The notes below the pieces were generated by a model that did not search any database, had not been told where the DNA came from, and worked only from the letters and a program-made list of their open reading frames with translations. Source: Fallopia convolvulus (lineage: Eukaryota; Streptophyta; Magnoliopsida; Caryophyllales; Polygonaceae). Taken from it: DNA of 64,000 nucleotides. The stretch spans positions 42,672,943-42,736,942 of the forward strand of contig OZ024730.1 of NCBI GenBank assembly GCA_964016875.1, given 5' to 3'. Within the stretch, counting starts at the first letter, position 1, and each line of letters opens with the position of its first letter. The position numbers were made by a program, and so were the translations under genes. Of this stretch, positions 1-12,004 are shown one piece after another.

Positions 1-1204
1 CCAACGACATAGCCTAGGTTTGGCATCCTTCATAGCCATTAAATATCTAACGACTTCATGGTTAGTATAAACAATCACTTTCAATCCCACAAGATAAGAG
101 CAGAATTTTTCAAATGCAAATACCACGACAAGGAATTCCTTCTCCGTTGTGGTATACTTACTCTGCACCTCATCAAGCGTCTTACTTGCATAATAAATGG
201 CGTGGAGCTTCTTATCCTTCCGCTGTCCTAATACTGCACCAACAACATAGTCGTTGGCATCACACATTATCTCAAAGGGAAGTGTCCATTTTGGGGATTG
301 AATTATAGGAGCAGAGACAAGGGCTTCTCTTAACATGTGAAAAGCCTCAAGACATTCTGTAGACAACTCAAACACTACCTCTTTCATTAGTAGGTTAGTC
401 AATGGTTTAGCTATCGTAGAAAAATCTTCAATGAAACGTCTATAGAAGCCAGTATGTCTTAAAAAACTCTAAACGTCTCTTACAGAAGATGGGGGAGGTA
501 GTTTTTCAATAAGCTCAATCTTTGTTTTGTCTACCTCTATCCCTTTCTTAGAGATGAGATGTCCTAGTAATACTCCTTCTTGGACCATAAAGTGACATTT
601 TTCGTAGTTAAGAACAAGATTGATTTCTTCACATCTTGTAAGGACCCTAGTTAATTTAACTACACAGGAATCAAATGAAAAATCACAGACAGAAAAATCA
701 TCTATAAAACCCCAATTATGTCCTCAATCATATAAGAGAAGATAGCCATCATGCATCTTTGAAAAGTTGCAAAGGCATTGCAAAGCGCAAATGGCATTCT
801 TTTGTAAGCAAAAGTCTCATAGGGACAAGTAAAGGTAGTTTTCTCTTGATCATCAAGATCAATGGGAATCTGCCAAAAACCGCAATATTCATCTAAATAA
901 CAAAAAGTAATCATGTTGGGCTAAGCGTTCTAAAACTTGATCAATTAAAGGAAGCAGAAAATGATCTTTTCTTGTAGCACTATTTAGCATCTTGTAATCA
1001 ATGCACATCCGCCAACTAGTCGTGGTCCTATTGGGGATCAGTTCACCTTTCTCATTTTCTATAACAGTCATGCACCCCTTTTAAGGGACTACATGGACCG
1101 GACTAACCCATTGGTTGTCCGATATAAGAAAAAATAATCCCAACATCAAGTAGTTTTAAAATTTTCTTTTTCACCACATCTTTCATATCAGGATTCACCC
1201 TACG
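1..1204 (-). pseudogene. pol: Athila copy A: 3' part of RT and RNase H
   Basis: Read on the minus strand this encodes Ty3/gypsy reverse transcriptase followed by RNase H, which copy retrotransposon RNA into DNA in cytoplasmic particles. Conserved blocks include WRMCIDYKMLNSATRKDHF (about 1,000), the MPFALCNAFATFQRCM block typical of the Athila lineage (about 770) and a catalytic FIDD at about 695. RNase H blocks follow towards position 1. The frame is broken: a one-base loss precedes FIDD, a stop lies near 470, and the region between about 1,070 and 1,200 is degraded. The 5' part of the same gene lies at 33,135-34,530, separated by the CACTA insertion; the unbroken site in copy C (about 54,313) confirms the join. 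The 3' end of the element is left of the window. Confidence 0.88.
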
Positions 1205-1228
1205 TTAGTACAAACGTTAGGGGTGGAT
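1205..1228 (+). repeat. Left terminal inverted repeat of the CACTA element
   Basis: The 24 bases pair with 33,108-33,131 in inverted orientation with very few differences. The first two bases of the CACTA terminus are missing. The repeat stops abruptly at GGGTGGAT, where the LTR begins. Confidence 0.78.
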
Positions 1229-1601
1229 TGTAATATCCACTAAATTTTAAATATAATAAAACAGATATTTATCCCTATAATTTTTTTTCTTCTCTAAAGT
1301 ATAGAACTTAATAATCTTTATAATTTCTTATTAAATTATAAAGAGGTTGTAAAAGTTTATTACAATAACAATTAAGAATTTATTCAAATATATTAAGCAA
1401 GTCGAATAATTAGTTAAATATTTTCTCTTAAAAAGAGAGTTCAATTATTTTTATAATTTTCATAATAAATTATAAAAATGTTATAAATGGTTATCAAAGT
1501 AACAAATAAAATTTCAAACAAATGTAATTAATAAAATTTCGGATTTTGAGCTAATATTAATTTAAAGATGCAAGTGAAAATACAAGAATAACCAAAAAAA
1601 A

Positions 1602-1680
1602 GGGGCGAGAGGGGGACTCGAACCCGCAACCTCTTGCTCCCTTCACACATTAGCAAAAACTCAATCTCGCTAGGCTAACT
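1602..1680 (-). other. tRNA-derived segment inside left LTR
   Basis: On the minus strand this contains a perfect pol III B-box (GGTTCGAGTCC) within a T-arm-like stretch, and an A-box-like TTAGCCTAGCGAG. A T-run lies just outside (about 1,593-1,600). The 5' and 3' acceptor halves do not pair, so it is not a working tRNA. It resembles the head of a tRNA-derived SINE. It is shared with the other LTR (21,884-21,962), so it was part of the family before this copy inserted. It lies about 250 bp upstream of the TATA box. Confidence 0.6.
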
Positions 1681-1927
1681 CAATTTTACTACCCATATTA
1701 CAATTCTTTTAATTATAAACCCTCTTGTTTCTTCTTCTTCCCCAATTGCCCAAATCAATCTTCTGATTGATTTAACGTATGTTCAAGCCCATGGTTTCCA
1801 CCTCCATCTTTGGCCTCTCCCTTCCCACCATCTCCTCCACCAATTAGAATTTCTCTACCTAGACAAGCAATCCTCATGGGACTTCCACCTCACCATTGAA
1901 GATGGTTCTTCAAGCTTCCATTACAAC

Positions 1928-1935
1928 TATAAATA
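1928..1935 (+). promoter_or_regulatory. TATA box of left LTR
   Basis: TATAAATA followed by a purine-rich GGGGGCAAGAGCAAGAG stretch. The same box and context are conserved in the right LTR (22,210-22,217). It likely places the RNA start near 1,960. Confidence 0.6.
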
Positions 1936-3949
1936 GGGGGCAAGAGCAAGAGTAATATTCACACATCAATTCCTCTTAGCCTCCTCTTCAAATTCATCCT
2001 AATTTCATGTAAAAAATCCCTAGAATAGATTTTTCCCGAATCTGATTTTTTATTCAAAAAATTCCACAAAACCCTAAATCCCCCACCTTGGTCGCCGGAC
2101 CACCACCTCCATTCGACCGGGCTGCCGGCCACCACCACGCGCGTCGCCAGTCTAGGAGGCCGCCACCCTAGAGTCGCCACACCGTTGTCCACTGGTGTTG
2201 CTTGCACTACAGGTGCGTCGTTCTTCAATTCACATGAAAGGGCAAAGGAAGAAGATGAGCTTACTCTTTTGGGTTGTTGTTGGGCTAATTCAAATAGGTC
2301 CATTTGTCCAATATTAGCCCATCAGATTTTTAATAAGGATAAAAGAGAAGAAGAGACCCAAAAATCCGTCCACCTCGAAATTCGTGCCCATTCCGCTCTC
2401 ATTTTCGCTCGGTATAATTTCCCGACTCGTGTTTTAATTTTCTATCTCTTTATAAAATAATTTTACATATATATAATATTTATTTAAATAAATTCACTAA
2501 ATTTTACAAATGAGCTTTTAAAAAAGGAAATTATGTAATTAAAATAAATTGCATGCCCATCTAAGAGAAATATAATTTTCAATAAATCATATGTGAATTC
2601 ATAGAATATTAATCTTGATAACAATAATATTTTAATAATATTAAGTTGTTGATAATTTTAAAAGAGTAATAACATGCATATGGTTTTTATAAAGAAATAA
2701 ATAAATATGGCAAGACATAGAATAATGTGAAATAAATTAGAAGATTAATATATGTAACTTTTAAGCTTGAAAATTCTGTTTTTGGAAATAATATTGACTT
2801 GGTCATATTTTTATCCTAATATAAAAGAAATAGGGTAAGACAAGAAGATTTTAATAAAACAAAAACTTTATTAAAGTGAAATTAGTCTTGCATGTTTTTT
2901 AATCCAATAATATGCTTTGGAATAATATTAGTAAGATACTTTTGAATAAAATAAGTTAGACATTAAAAGTTATAAATAAATTTATGGGATCAAGAGTATA
3001 TTATTTTATATACATGGAAAATGTCACATAAATAATATGTATACCTTATTTGGAGTTTAGTATATAAATAAAAAGACCTAGAACAAGTTACTGGAAAAAT
3101 ATTATCTTAAGACTTTATATATTGAAAAAGGGGGTTGCATGTCATTCAAAGAGCATATAATAAACTTAAATATATTTTGATAAGATATTAATATGGAAAG
3201 TATGAGATAATTTGTTTAAAATAATACTTGGGAATTTATTAGATAAATAAAGTACTAGAATAAGTATAACCTAATATGTTTTATTAAATACCATTTATAT
3301 CATTAGGTGGTTCCATATCTTTAAAAAGATTTGATAACAAGAGAGAAATATAATAATTTGCGATCAGTTGGGAGATATTGCTACAATGTTTTATGCAGGA
3401 ATTTATGAGCCGTTCGATCTCTTGTTTTAATGGCCAAGATTGCTTACACGTATTTAAGTGATTTTTTATAAAATGAAGACACAGAGGGTTATTTTCGTCC
3501 TTCCCCCATTAAATTAGAAAATATGTTGCAGGGGTCTTCTTCAACCTAGCATCATGGGTTTTCATTCGCCTATTTCGATCGATTCTTCTCCATGCTTGTT
3601 GCATCTTTGCTTCTTCTGATTTGTTTGGCTTCTTTTGTTGATTCCGACCCCAATTTATATTCTCTCTTCATAGATTTTGTTATAGATCTATTTTCTATGG
3701 TTCCAAGTTCACAATTGGTTTTTTTTTTCAAAATTTGGAGATTGGTACTTCGGTTGCATGTTTTTGTGTATTTTGGACCGATTTTTGTTGATTATAATCA
3801 AACCTCTGAAGATTGTGCATGTTTTGCTTTACATTTTCAAGTTTTTGATTGACAACAAAGGCTAATGTCCAATGCTCATCTAACCGCCCACCATGTGTTC
3901 GACAAAATTCCTAAATGGTCAACTTAGTGTTTAAAACACTTTTTTTTTT

Positions 3950-5000
3950 ACCAATTGTTCATAAATAATGAACCTAGCATACCAAATCATTAAGTCATAC
4001 CATTTATTAACTAGAATGCATGACACACGTAACAAGTTTTGTTAATTTAATTTTATGAACCATATTGATAAATGTTATGAACCTAAGTATATAAAGACAT
4101 GAACCCACAAAATACGATTTATGTACTAGATTACATGTCAAAAATAACAAGTATTATGAATTAAATTTCATGAATCTTAATGACAATTGTTATGAACTTA
4201 ATTAACCATATAATGACTTGAAACAACATACATAATATCATTTACAAAAGTATGACACAAATTACAAGTATTGTGAATTAAATTTTCATGAGCCTTATTG
4301 ACACTTGTTATGAACTTGACCGTCTAAAGCCATTAACCACTAGTCCAACTTTTATGATCTAAAAATCGTAAGATGAAATATTGTAAAAATCGTAAGATGA
4401 AACATGAACTAAAAGAGCAAAAGTCATGAGCCAAAACAACTAGTATGACTTACAAAACATGAGCTATAAGATAAACTATTAAGAATTAAAAGTCATGAAC
4501 CATAAAAATTATTAAGAACCTAGCTTACAAAAATGTGAACCGAAAGAACAATTATCATGAACCAAAAGACACCAAACAAAATAATAACTATCATGAACTA
4601 AAAGACATGAACCATTAGATGAACTTTTGATGAACCTAAAGTTAGATAAACATGAACCAAAAGAACAATTAATTATAAACAAAAAAGCAAGAAACAATAA
4701 GAATTGAAAGACATGAACAATAAGAATTATTATGAACATAGCTTACAAAAACATGAACCGGAAGAACAATTATCATGAACCAAAAGATACGAAACAAAAT
4801 AATAACTAGCATGAACTAGAAGACATGAACCATAAGATGAACTTTGATGAACCTAAGGTTATTCAAACATGAACCAAAAGAACAATTCTTATAAACAAAA
4901 AAGTATGTAACAAAATTTATGAACTATAAGAAGAAATGTTATGAACCTTACCTTAAAAAGTCATGAACCAAAAGAATAACCGATACGAACAAAAAAGACA
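3950..5000. repeat. Array of degenerate ATGAACC-type motif
   Basis: ATGAAC, CATGAACC and ATGAACTAAAAG recur roughly every 15-40 bp across about 1 kb. The region 4,540-4,900 contains a longer duplicated unit (an ATGAACCAAAAGA stretch occurs near 4,557 and again near 4,775). Apparent open frames here are products of the repeat. Confidence 0.65.
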
Positions 5001-5016
5001 TGGCTGTATCAAGAAT

Positions 5017-5087
5017 TAGCCTATGTGGGATTTGAACCCACATTTATGTGCACATGCACATTGCTCTACCATTTGAGCTAAAAGGCT
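5017..5087 (-). other. tRNA-like sequence (pseudo-tRNA) in the DNA transposon
   Basis: Read on the minus strand, acceptor halves AGCCTTT and ATAGGCT pair at six of seven positions. The D-arm (GCTC...GAGC) is intact, and the T-arm GTGGG-TTCAAAT-CCCAC is perfect. The B-box GGTTCAAATCC is close to consensus. The anticodon arm is replaced by a six-pair stem with a four-base loop (ATGTGC/GCACAT), so no normal anticodon is presented. A T-run follows downstream. A fold with the same acceptor, D- and T-arms occurs at 24,715-24,786 in a different element. Confidence 0.65.
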
Positions 5088-6757
5088 GCAAAATATACTA
5101 TTTCTCAAGGGTCAAATGCACATTTGTTATTTCTCACTAATACAACTAGATCTAGACAAACATACATTGAGATTTCTCATAGGAAGACTTAGTAGACAAC
5201 TTCAACAGTGGCAATATATCATCAATCATGCCTTCTATACCAAAAGCATGTCATGAAAGGATCAATTCCACTTCTAAATTAACCATTTTTCTGATAACTT
5301 ATGAACCACAAGCTCAAAACATCACAATACATCAATAAGCAACCATTTTTCTAGAAAAATAATCACAAAGTGAACAATAATAGTTCACCAACCAAAACGA
5401 TAAAAAATCGCCCAAAAAAACACCATAAACACTTCCATAACTAGAAATCAAATCCTAGAACCCTAAAAAATCAAAATCAAACATTAGAAAATCCTATAAG
5501 TTGATGCATACCTTCTTGTGTTTGTTTCTCCATAAAATTAGAACAATCGACGATTTGAATGAGTTAGGAGGTGGTGGCAACGATTTGCGTAGAGATGTAT
5601 GTGAATCTAGGTCTTTGTACATCGTTCGTCGGCGGGGGAGAAGAGTCACGGGAAGGAGAAGAGTAAAAGATGCGTTTGATTGATTTTTTGGAGTTGAGGG
5701 TATTTTTGTCATGTGTTTCAAATTTTAATGTAATTACCTTCCGTGCCATTCAAACAAATAACCCCCATTTTTTCCCTTTTTTGTTATATAATTTTGTTAT
5801 AATCTGGGCCGTTCGTGATATTAATCGGACTCTCCAAAATTGCTCGCATTTTCTACTGTAGCAGCAATTTGTTCCCGAGCGTGACTCTAATAATATATTC
5901 TAGTCTTGAAAAAATATTTTTATGATCAAGTTGGATGAAAGATATTTTTTTAAGGAAAATAAAAGTTATAATAAGGTAAGGACATAATGGATTTTTCACA
6001 TGATAAGAATAGTTTTTATAATAAATATTTCATATAAATATGGAAACTATATTTTAATGGAATTTACATACTTATCCCGTTGTTTGAATTATAATAAAAG
6101 AATAATAAATTAATTTAAGAAGGAATATTAATTTTAAGATAAAGAGTATTTTAATAAAGTGAATAATATTAAACCTTGACGATCAAAGGCCAACAATAAT
6201 TAAATTGAATTAAAGAATTTATAAGGAATACAAGGATATTATAAATATGAAATAATAATAAGGAATATTATTATTTTATTCGCCTCCACCTAAATTATTA
6301 TTATAATAATTTAGTAATTAATTCTCTTATAAAAGGAATATAAAAGACTTTTAAAAGTTTAGAAGAATTAAAAAAATTCTTAATAAAGTTAGTTCGTATC
6401 TCTCGTGTAGATAGGTCGAGCCCCGGTTCCGTTTCGAGAACAACGTTTCCCGCTCAATCATTAGTACAAAATCGTACAAGCTAAGGCAAGTGGATTTTCT
6501 CTTTGAAGCCTCGATAATTCGCTTCTATGAGAGTTCTCGATGTTGGGAACAACTTGTTTGATAAAAAAATGAATAAATCTAGGAATATCGATTCTTAGAA
6601 ATAATGACATATTGTTATTATGATGCGTACTAAGCTAGTACTAAACTTTAAGACCGATGATTTGTGACCTTGTTTGTTTCAATCTCTTTTCAAGATTCGT
6701 AATGGATTAGCATAGGCGATATTATATTATGCAATAGTTAGTTGCCTATATATTTAG

Positions 6758-6875
6758 GATGAAAGAGGCCCGGTATCCTCAGGATGAAAGAGGCGTGCAC
6801 ACACAGGATGAAAGAGGTTTGCACACACTTAGGATGAAAGAGGCTTGCACACACTTAGGATGAAAGAGGCCTGAA
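6758..6875 (+). repeat. Five-unit tandem array in left LTR
   Basis: AGGATGAAAGAGG recurs five times with period about 23-31 bp, separated by TGCACACAC-type spacers. The right LTR has the same array at about 29,287-29,410 with its own differences, so it is a fixed part of the LTR downstream half. Confidence 0.75.
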
Positions 6876-7815
6876 ATCCCTTCATTTCCTTTTAGTAGAC
6901 TTCGGCCCAATCGTGAGCCCCCACACTCTTTAAAAATCATTAACGTAATTGAATGTTTTCATCACGATATAACATAAGTGCCAAAGCACATTTAAAAGAA
7001 ACAAAAAACCGGGCCGGTCTCAAATGCTCGATTCGACTCTCGGTCCGCAAGGGCGCGCGAGGTTTTTAAAACTTGTACGAATTAATAACTTTCCCAACAT
7101 ACTTTCTATTCTAAAGAGTCTACAATCTCGTAGTTCTTCTCTCGATTATCGAGTTATCTCCTCTCGAGATACACTCTTCTCTGTCCCCTAAGCCCCACAT
7201 AACGACATATACTTTAAAAACACATCCCGATAATATCTCTCTCGAATGTTATAAATTACCACCCTTGAGAATTTCCATTCTCACTTGCTTAGTCTCCTTA
7301 GACTAATTCTCCTACTTCCACATTTTTTCCTGGTATTTCTCGCCCTTCGCGACAAATGCCAGACTGTATGAATGTACACCGAAGTGTTGAAGACGAAGTC
7401 CAAAAGGTTCGAGAAGCGTGAGGCGAGAATTGAAGGTCAAGGAAGACGAGTTGAAGGAAGGAAGGAATTCTCATAAGAGCGAGGCATTCCGAAGATAGTG
7501 CACCAGCTCTTCCCTTTTTAAAACCAAGCAAATCATCATCACATGAGTTGTCTTGGGAAAACATAGTTGTACTTTTAATTACGTCTTTTCAACCCTTTTT
7601 AAATTGGCTTTACTTTCCACTACTAAATCATTTGTAAAATGACTCTCTATGTAATGAATGCATGTTCTTATCAATGAATAAAATTCCGCTTTTAGTCAAT
7701 TTCATCTTTAATTACATTTAGTTAAATTATTTAAAGCCTTAGGTGACTTTGTACGGTAAAATCCGAGGTCACTGGTGTTAATATTTAGTGTTGCAAAATA
7801 GGGGCGTTACAATTA

Positions 7816-7828
7816 TGGTATCAGATCC
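7816..7828 (+). other. Primer-binding site (iMet type) of the gag-only element
   Basis: TGGTATCAGATCC, four bases after the LTR end, matches the initiator-Met tRNA complement TGGTATCAGAGCC except for one G-to-T change. It marks the start of minus-strand DNA synthesis. Confidence 0.8.
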
Positions 7829-8232
7829 GAACGTGTTGTTTTCAAAACCGAAAACTTTTCAAACCGAAAATTTTCAAAATAAAAATCTTTATCTTCAAAC
7901 CGAAAATTATTATTATAGAAAATTTTCTTTTCTATCTTCCAAACTAGTAAGTCTTCGAAATTTCATAACTTGGTCACTTTTATTGAAAACGTTCAAAGTT
8001 TAATTCGTTCTAAAAAAAGGTTATAAGTTAGAAATTTCTCTAAACGATTCAAGTATTAAGAAAATTTCAAAGAATTTAAAATCCTTCTATGTAATTCCAA
8101 GAAAAGGAAATATATATCTTAACATTTTCTCCACTTTTAAATCCTTGTTTAAAGTTCCTTTACTTCCTTCGAATATGTTCGTCATATAGAATCAAAGGAT
8201 ATTCTATATAACTATCTTCTTCTCCTATTCAG

Positions 8233-9155
8233 ATGGCAACTACAAGAGTAACTAGACACCGAAACAACCCAAACCGAGCTCAAGAAGATAACGAGGAAAG
8301 TCAATCGGAAGTCAGAGGCTTACCTCGGGTTAACCGTTCCCCAGTGCCCAACCCTATTGTCACTTTTAACGAAGGCACTATGGAAGCATTTCGGACCATG
8401 ATTCATCAAATGGTACGAGAGGTGATTCCGAAAGTCGTGCCATTTCAAGTTAATATGGAAAACCAAGAGCAAGTTCGAGGAGTATTTGATGTTCGTGAAA
8501 AAGAAGTTGAGACCAGTTTTGCTAACGCCCTCAAAACCGTTAACATAATGAAGTCGGACTCTTATGATGGAACTGGAGACCCTGCCGGTATTCAGTATTG
8601 GTTCTCCCATGTGGAAAGGCTGCTAAGAAACGTGCATTGCTCAGAAGCTAATAAGGTACATATGGCTGCTCTGAGACTCAAAGATGAAGCCGGAGAATGG
8701 TGGGAGAGCTCGAACTTGACTACCCATCCCGAGCTAAACTAGAACATGTTCAAGGAAAAGATGATGAATCGGTTCTTCTCCGATGCTATGAAGGACGAGA
8801 AATTGGACGAGTTGTTTTCGCAAATGGTCGACGGACTAAGTGTCCTAGAGAGAGCTAAAAAGTTCAACCACTTACTGCAGTATGCTGGAACCGAAATATC
8901 TACTGAGAAGCAAAAGATCTGTCGTTTCCACAAATGGATGAGCGACACCATCAAGCCTTGGATGGTGAACCGCAGTTTCTCGACCTTAGAGGAATACGTG
9001 GATTCTGCTTACAGGATGGAGACTACATTGAATGAGCCGATGCGTAGGAAGAGCGATGGAGGAAAATCTCTTTCCCAAAGCCAAGGTGGATTTAAGAGAC
9101 TAGCGTCCCCACAGAAGTTAAGACGGTCAAAGAAGTGTAAATCTGAGTCAAACAT
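8233..9155 (+). pseudogene. gag: Gag of the gag-only element, 5' part
   Basis: Starts at ATG 8,233 after a leader of about 400 bp. The typical Ty3 gag core begins near residue 108 (SYDGTGDPAGIQYWFSHVER) and continues past an in-frame TAG at 8,740-8,742, which could be a former TGG. The frame then reads on to 9,150 through WMSDTIKPWM and a basic tail. The Tekay element interrupts it between 9,155 and 19,658, and the same frame resumes at 19,663 with the zinc knuckles once one AACAT copy is discounted. Gag forms the virus-like particle and packages RNA. The lineage within Ty3 was not determined. Confidence 0.8.
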
Positions 9156-11754
9156 TGTGAGAAACTCGAATATCTTTTCTTTCGTATTAAACCTCGAATA
9201 TCTTTTAACCTCGATATATATAGGTTCCTTTCTCTAAAGTTTCGGGACGAAACTTTCTTAAGGGGGGTAGTATGTAATATTCAGATTCGTTTTTCTTCTA
9301 GGTCGGAAAAACGAGTTCTTTGAGTTAAAGGCAATCGAGTTCTCGAACCACATACAACCTCGTTAGAGGAAAAGATATGTTTTAATAATCCGATCTACTA
9401 ACTCAGATTTAGTCTATATATATATATATATATATTTATATATTATTTTCTTTCTATCTTAAATAAGCCAGAAGGATCAATCACTCCAAAAACTTATCCG
9501 AATCAACCGTATCTATCTAAATCTGGGTTAAACCCCTCTATTTTAACAAACTAATATTCGTATAATTCCGGATCACGAGCCGATTGAAGTTTGTTCAAAC
9601 TCTTTCCTCTGTTTGCGTTGAAGGCCGAGACTGAGTCGGGACCTCGCCGATCGTCAAAGCTGTCCAGAGGGGTTCTGCGTGTGCCACCGATCCATCACCG
9701 CACCATCATCGATTCATCGGCGACACTCCATTCTCGCCGGCAGTCCGGAACCAACGTTTTCGGTGAGTTCACGCTTTCCCTATTTATTTACCTCCCCTGT
9801 TTTTTTTCTTCTTCGTCTTGGTTAGAGGTCTTCGGGGTAGAGTCCGGTAGAGTCCGACGTGAGGGGCTTTGGTCGACTCCACAACTTCGGATCTGAGCGG
9901 GGCGTCGTTGTCAAGGCCGGCTAGGGGAAGCCGCCTTTTTATCGTCCGCGGAGGGGTCCGAGAGCGCCACTGCTCCATGTACGAAGGATTGGAGGTTGAA
10001 TCAATAGGCGGCGCGGGGAGATCAACAAGGGCGGAAGCCCTGCTCGCAGAGTCCAGTCGTCGGCGACAGTGAACAGGGGTGGCGGGAGTGCACTGCTCTT
10101 CTTCGATACTGTCGGACGGGAAGGAGGAGTACAGTAGGTGGAAATACGGACTCGTCGGTGGGAGCGAGTTCGTCGGACGAAGGACTCCCGATGGTTGTGG
10201 CGAGAGGAGGAAGAAGACTCGGTCGAAATTGTCGGTTCTTCACGAGGTTTAAGAAGAAGAGAGGGTGGGTCCCACCTGGTTGGTCAACTTTTGTTTTGGT
10301 TGGTCAACAGGCTCATGGGTAGGGGAAACGGGCCACAATTTGGGTCTAAATGTTGGGCTACGTTAGTTGGGGAATGGGTTAAAAATTGGGCTATGTGTTT
10401 TCTTTTTATTTCTGGGCTGGGAGATTGGTATGGAATAGGGATTGTTTTATTTGGGCTGGGCCGAGCTAGTAGACAAAGGAGTGGGAAATTAGGTGGTTGG
10501 GTGTTGGTGGGTTGAATTTGTTAGATAAGTAGGATAAATTTTATAAGGGGCTAACTAGCACATTTTAATATTTACTAATTAGAATTTTCTTAATAAAAGT
10601 TAGGTATATCGGCTTGTATTTAAGTTAATTTTTCCCTTTATAATTCTTTAGGGAATCGGACCGTTTGAGATCGTAGTTCCGTCTTCCCAAGGATCCTTCG
10701 TTCGAGGTAAGTCGTTTTTCGACTTGCTCGGTTCTTTTCTCCCTTGTTAGACTGCGTATCGATATTGTAGGACGGGTTTTGGGAACTAGTCTCGAATACC
10801 TTTTAAATTGTTTTGAGCTCCTTGTGTGTTGTGTGCGTTAATGATTTTAAATGTGTTTTATTGGAAATTATTTTGGAACGTTTTCTCTGTGTTGGTACCG
10901 TTTCCGACACGGCCCATCGTAGCTGGTGTTGAGGAAGAGTTGGCTACTTTGACCCGTGTGACTGGGAAAATCGTTCCCCTTCAAAACGAAAATTATTATC
11001 TGTGTATTTTTGGCAAGTGCTCCAGTGGAGGCTTAGCCAGGGGTTAGAAGGGAGATTGTGAAGTGGAGTGGGAGGGCCTGCCTCTGCACTCGGCGCGGTG
11101 ATGAGCGCCTTGGAAGTCGGATCGTGGACAAAGGAAAAATTTCATTGCTATGTGTTTGTGATTGTAAATGCGTATGTGACTTGTGTGACTGATATAACTA
11201 ATTTAGGTATTAGCCTTTAGAGTTATGATTGCGATTGTAGATGTGTATGCTGACTTTAGATAAATGGTTTTAAAGCGTTCTACAGTTTCCGTATTCTTTC
11301 TAGCTTGGTAGATTAGACGCTGACCCTTCGGGGAACATTTTACAGTTCCAGGTATGAACCAGGGAGCCGTGCAGGAACCAAGGCAAGATGGCGGGCCGGA
11401 GCGGTAAAGAGCGCGTGTCATAGTGGGATTGGTTTTTACTAGTTATTTATAATAGTTTAGGATGTTGATTTTAATATTTGTTAGACGGAGTTGGTATTGA
11501 GTTTCGTTTATTATAATTTTGTTCTAATAGTGCAGTTTCAGTAGGTATGGTGAAGTATTTGAATGCTTAAGATTTTCGGGGATTCATGCATGATTACGTT
11601 TTCTAAGTTTTATTAAATAAAGGTTGGATGTTTTATTATGATTTTCTCGTCGTGCCCGCGTTGTAAGGTCCTACAGTGTAGTTGTCAACCTAAATAATAG
11701 TACCTTGTAAGGTCTATTTCCCAGTAGAGCCTCGACGGAAGTCGGGGTGTTACA
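9156..11754 (+). repeat. Left LTR of the Tekay element
   Basis: 2,599 bp, near-identical to 17,067-19,657 apart from scattered substitutions, a shorter AT run in the other copy (9,418-9,440 here), and a diverged patch at about 9,610-9,640. Near 9,238-9,275 it contains a sequence that looks like the 3' end of another element: GGGACGAAACTTTC, a purine run AAGGGGGG, then TGTAATATTC. Open frames inside (for example 10,138-10,515) recur in the other LTR but resemble no known protein. Confidence 0.92.
9418..9440. repeat. AT dinucleotide run in LTR
   Basis: An (AT)n run within the LTR, shorter in the other LTR at about 17,326-17,342. The length difference is an expected replication-slippage change since insertion. 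Confidence 0.7.
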
Positions 11755-11757
11755 AAT

Positions 11758-11769
11758 TGGTATCAGAGC
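11758..11769 (+). other. Primer-binding site (iMet) of the Tekay element
   Basis: TGGTATCAGAGC, three bases after the LTR terminus, is an exact match to the initiator-Met tRNA complement. Confidence 0.9.
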
Positions 11770-12004
11770 GAGGTTGACAACAGGGCACATGGAACTGACC
11801 AACAAAGAGTACCCGAGGTCCAACTTAAAACCAAAACCGGCCGGTGATTTCAAATGTTTTTACTGGGGTAGACATGTTGCATATAGGGGGGTAGGTGACA
11901 CGTCGCGACTCCGCCCCATCAGCCGAAGGACCTCACGTAGAATAGTAAGAATTACGTTAATAGATAGAATGTTTAAGTTTTGACTGTGGGACTTTCTATT
12001 ATAG

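Larger units (their letters stand above)
3358..5887. mobile_element. Non-autonomous DNA transposon in left LTR, with tRNA-like fold
   Basis: This 2.5-kb block is absent from the right LTR, where the flanks are continuous (about 28,415). TAATAAT stands on both sides (3,351-3,357 and 5,888-5,894). A 9-bp duplication, TATAATAAT against TCTAATAAT, would fit a Mutator-like element with one change. The termini are only weakly inverted (shared GGGA, ATTGCT and CTACA blocks). On the minus strand the order is: gene-like leader with short open frames (about 5,490-5,750), about 400 bp of spacer, a tRNA-like fold (5,017-5,087), then about 1 kb of GTTCAT-rich repeats. No transposase is visible. The superfamily call is tentative. 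Confidence 0.55.
1229..7811 (+). repeat. Left LTR of the gag-only element
   Basis: 6,583 bp as it stands, about 4.05 kb without the DNA transposon at 3,358-5,887. It aligns along its whole length with 21,278-30,350. In order it holds a tRNA-derived segment (1,602-1,680), a TATA box (1,928-1,935), a GC-rich stretch near 2,090-2,210, long AT-rich spacer, a five-unit array of about 30 bp (6,758-6,875), and an AATAAA near 7,676 before the GTTACA end. Short open frames inside it are not conserved between the two LTRs as proteins, so I treat it as non-coding. Confidence 0.85.

Noticed and set aside
3592..3852. Signal-peptide-like open frame of 86 codons
   Set aside because: Hydrophobic composition comes from T-rich DNA; there is no homology, and it ends inside transposon DNA absent from the other LTR.
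5017..5087. Functional tRNA gene
   Set aside because: The anticodon arm has a six-pair stem with four-base loop and no usable anticodon; the acceptor stem also has a mismatch.
5494..5749. Several overlapping small open frames on both strands in the 3,358-5,887 element
   Set aside because: Too short, overlapping, without recognisable domains; they may be part of a captured leader but cannot be supported as genes.
7298..7564. Minus-strand open frame of 88 codons in the left LTR
   Set aside because: The right LTR counterpart does not keep the frame, and it overlaps the LTR terminal region.
10138..10515. Open frame of 125 codons in the Tekay LTR, repeated in part at 18,194-18,418
   Set aside because: It lies in LTR sequence, differs in frame continuity between the two LTR copies, and resembles no known protein.
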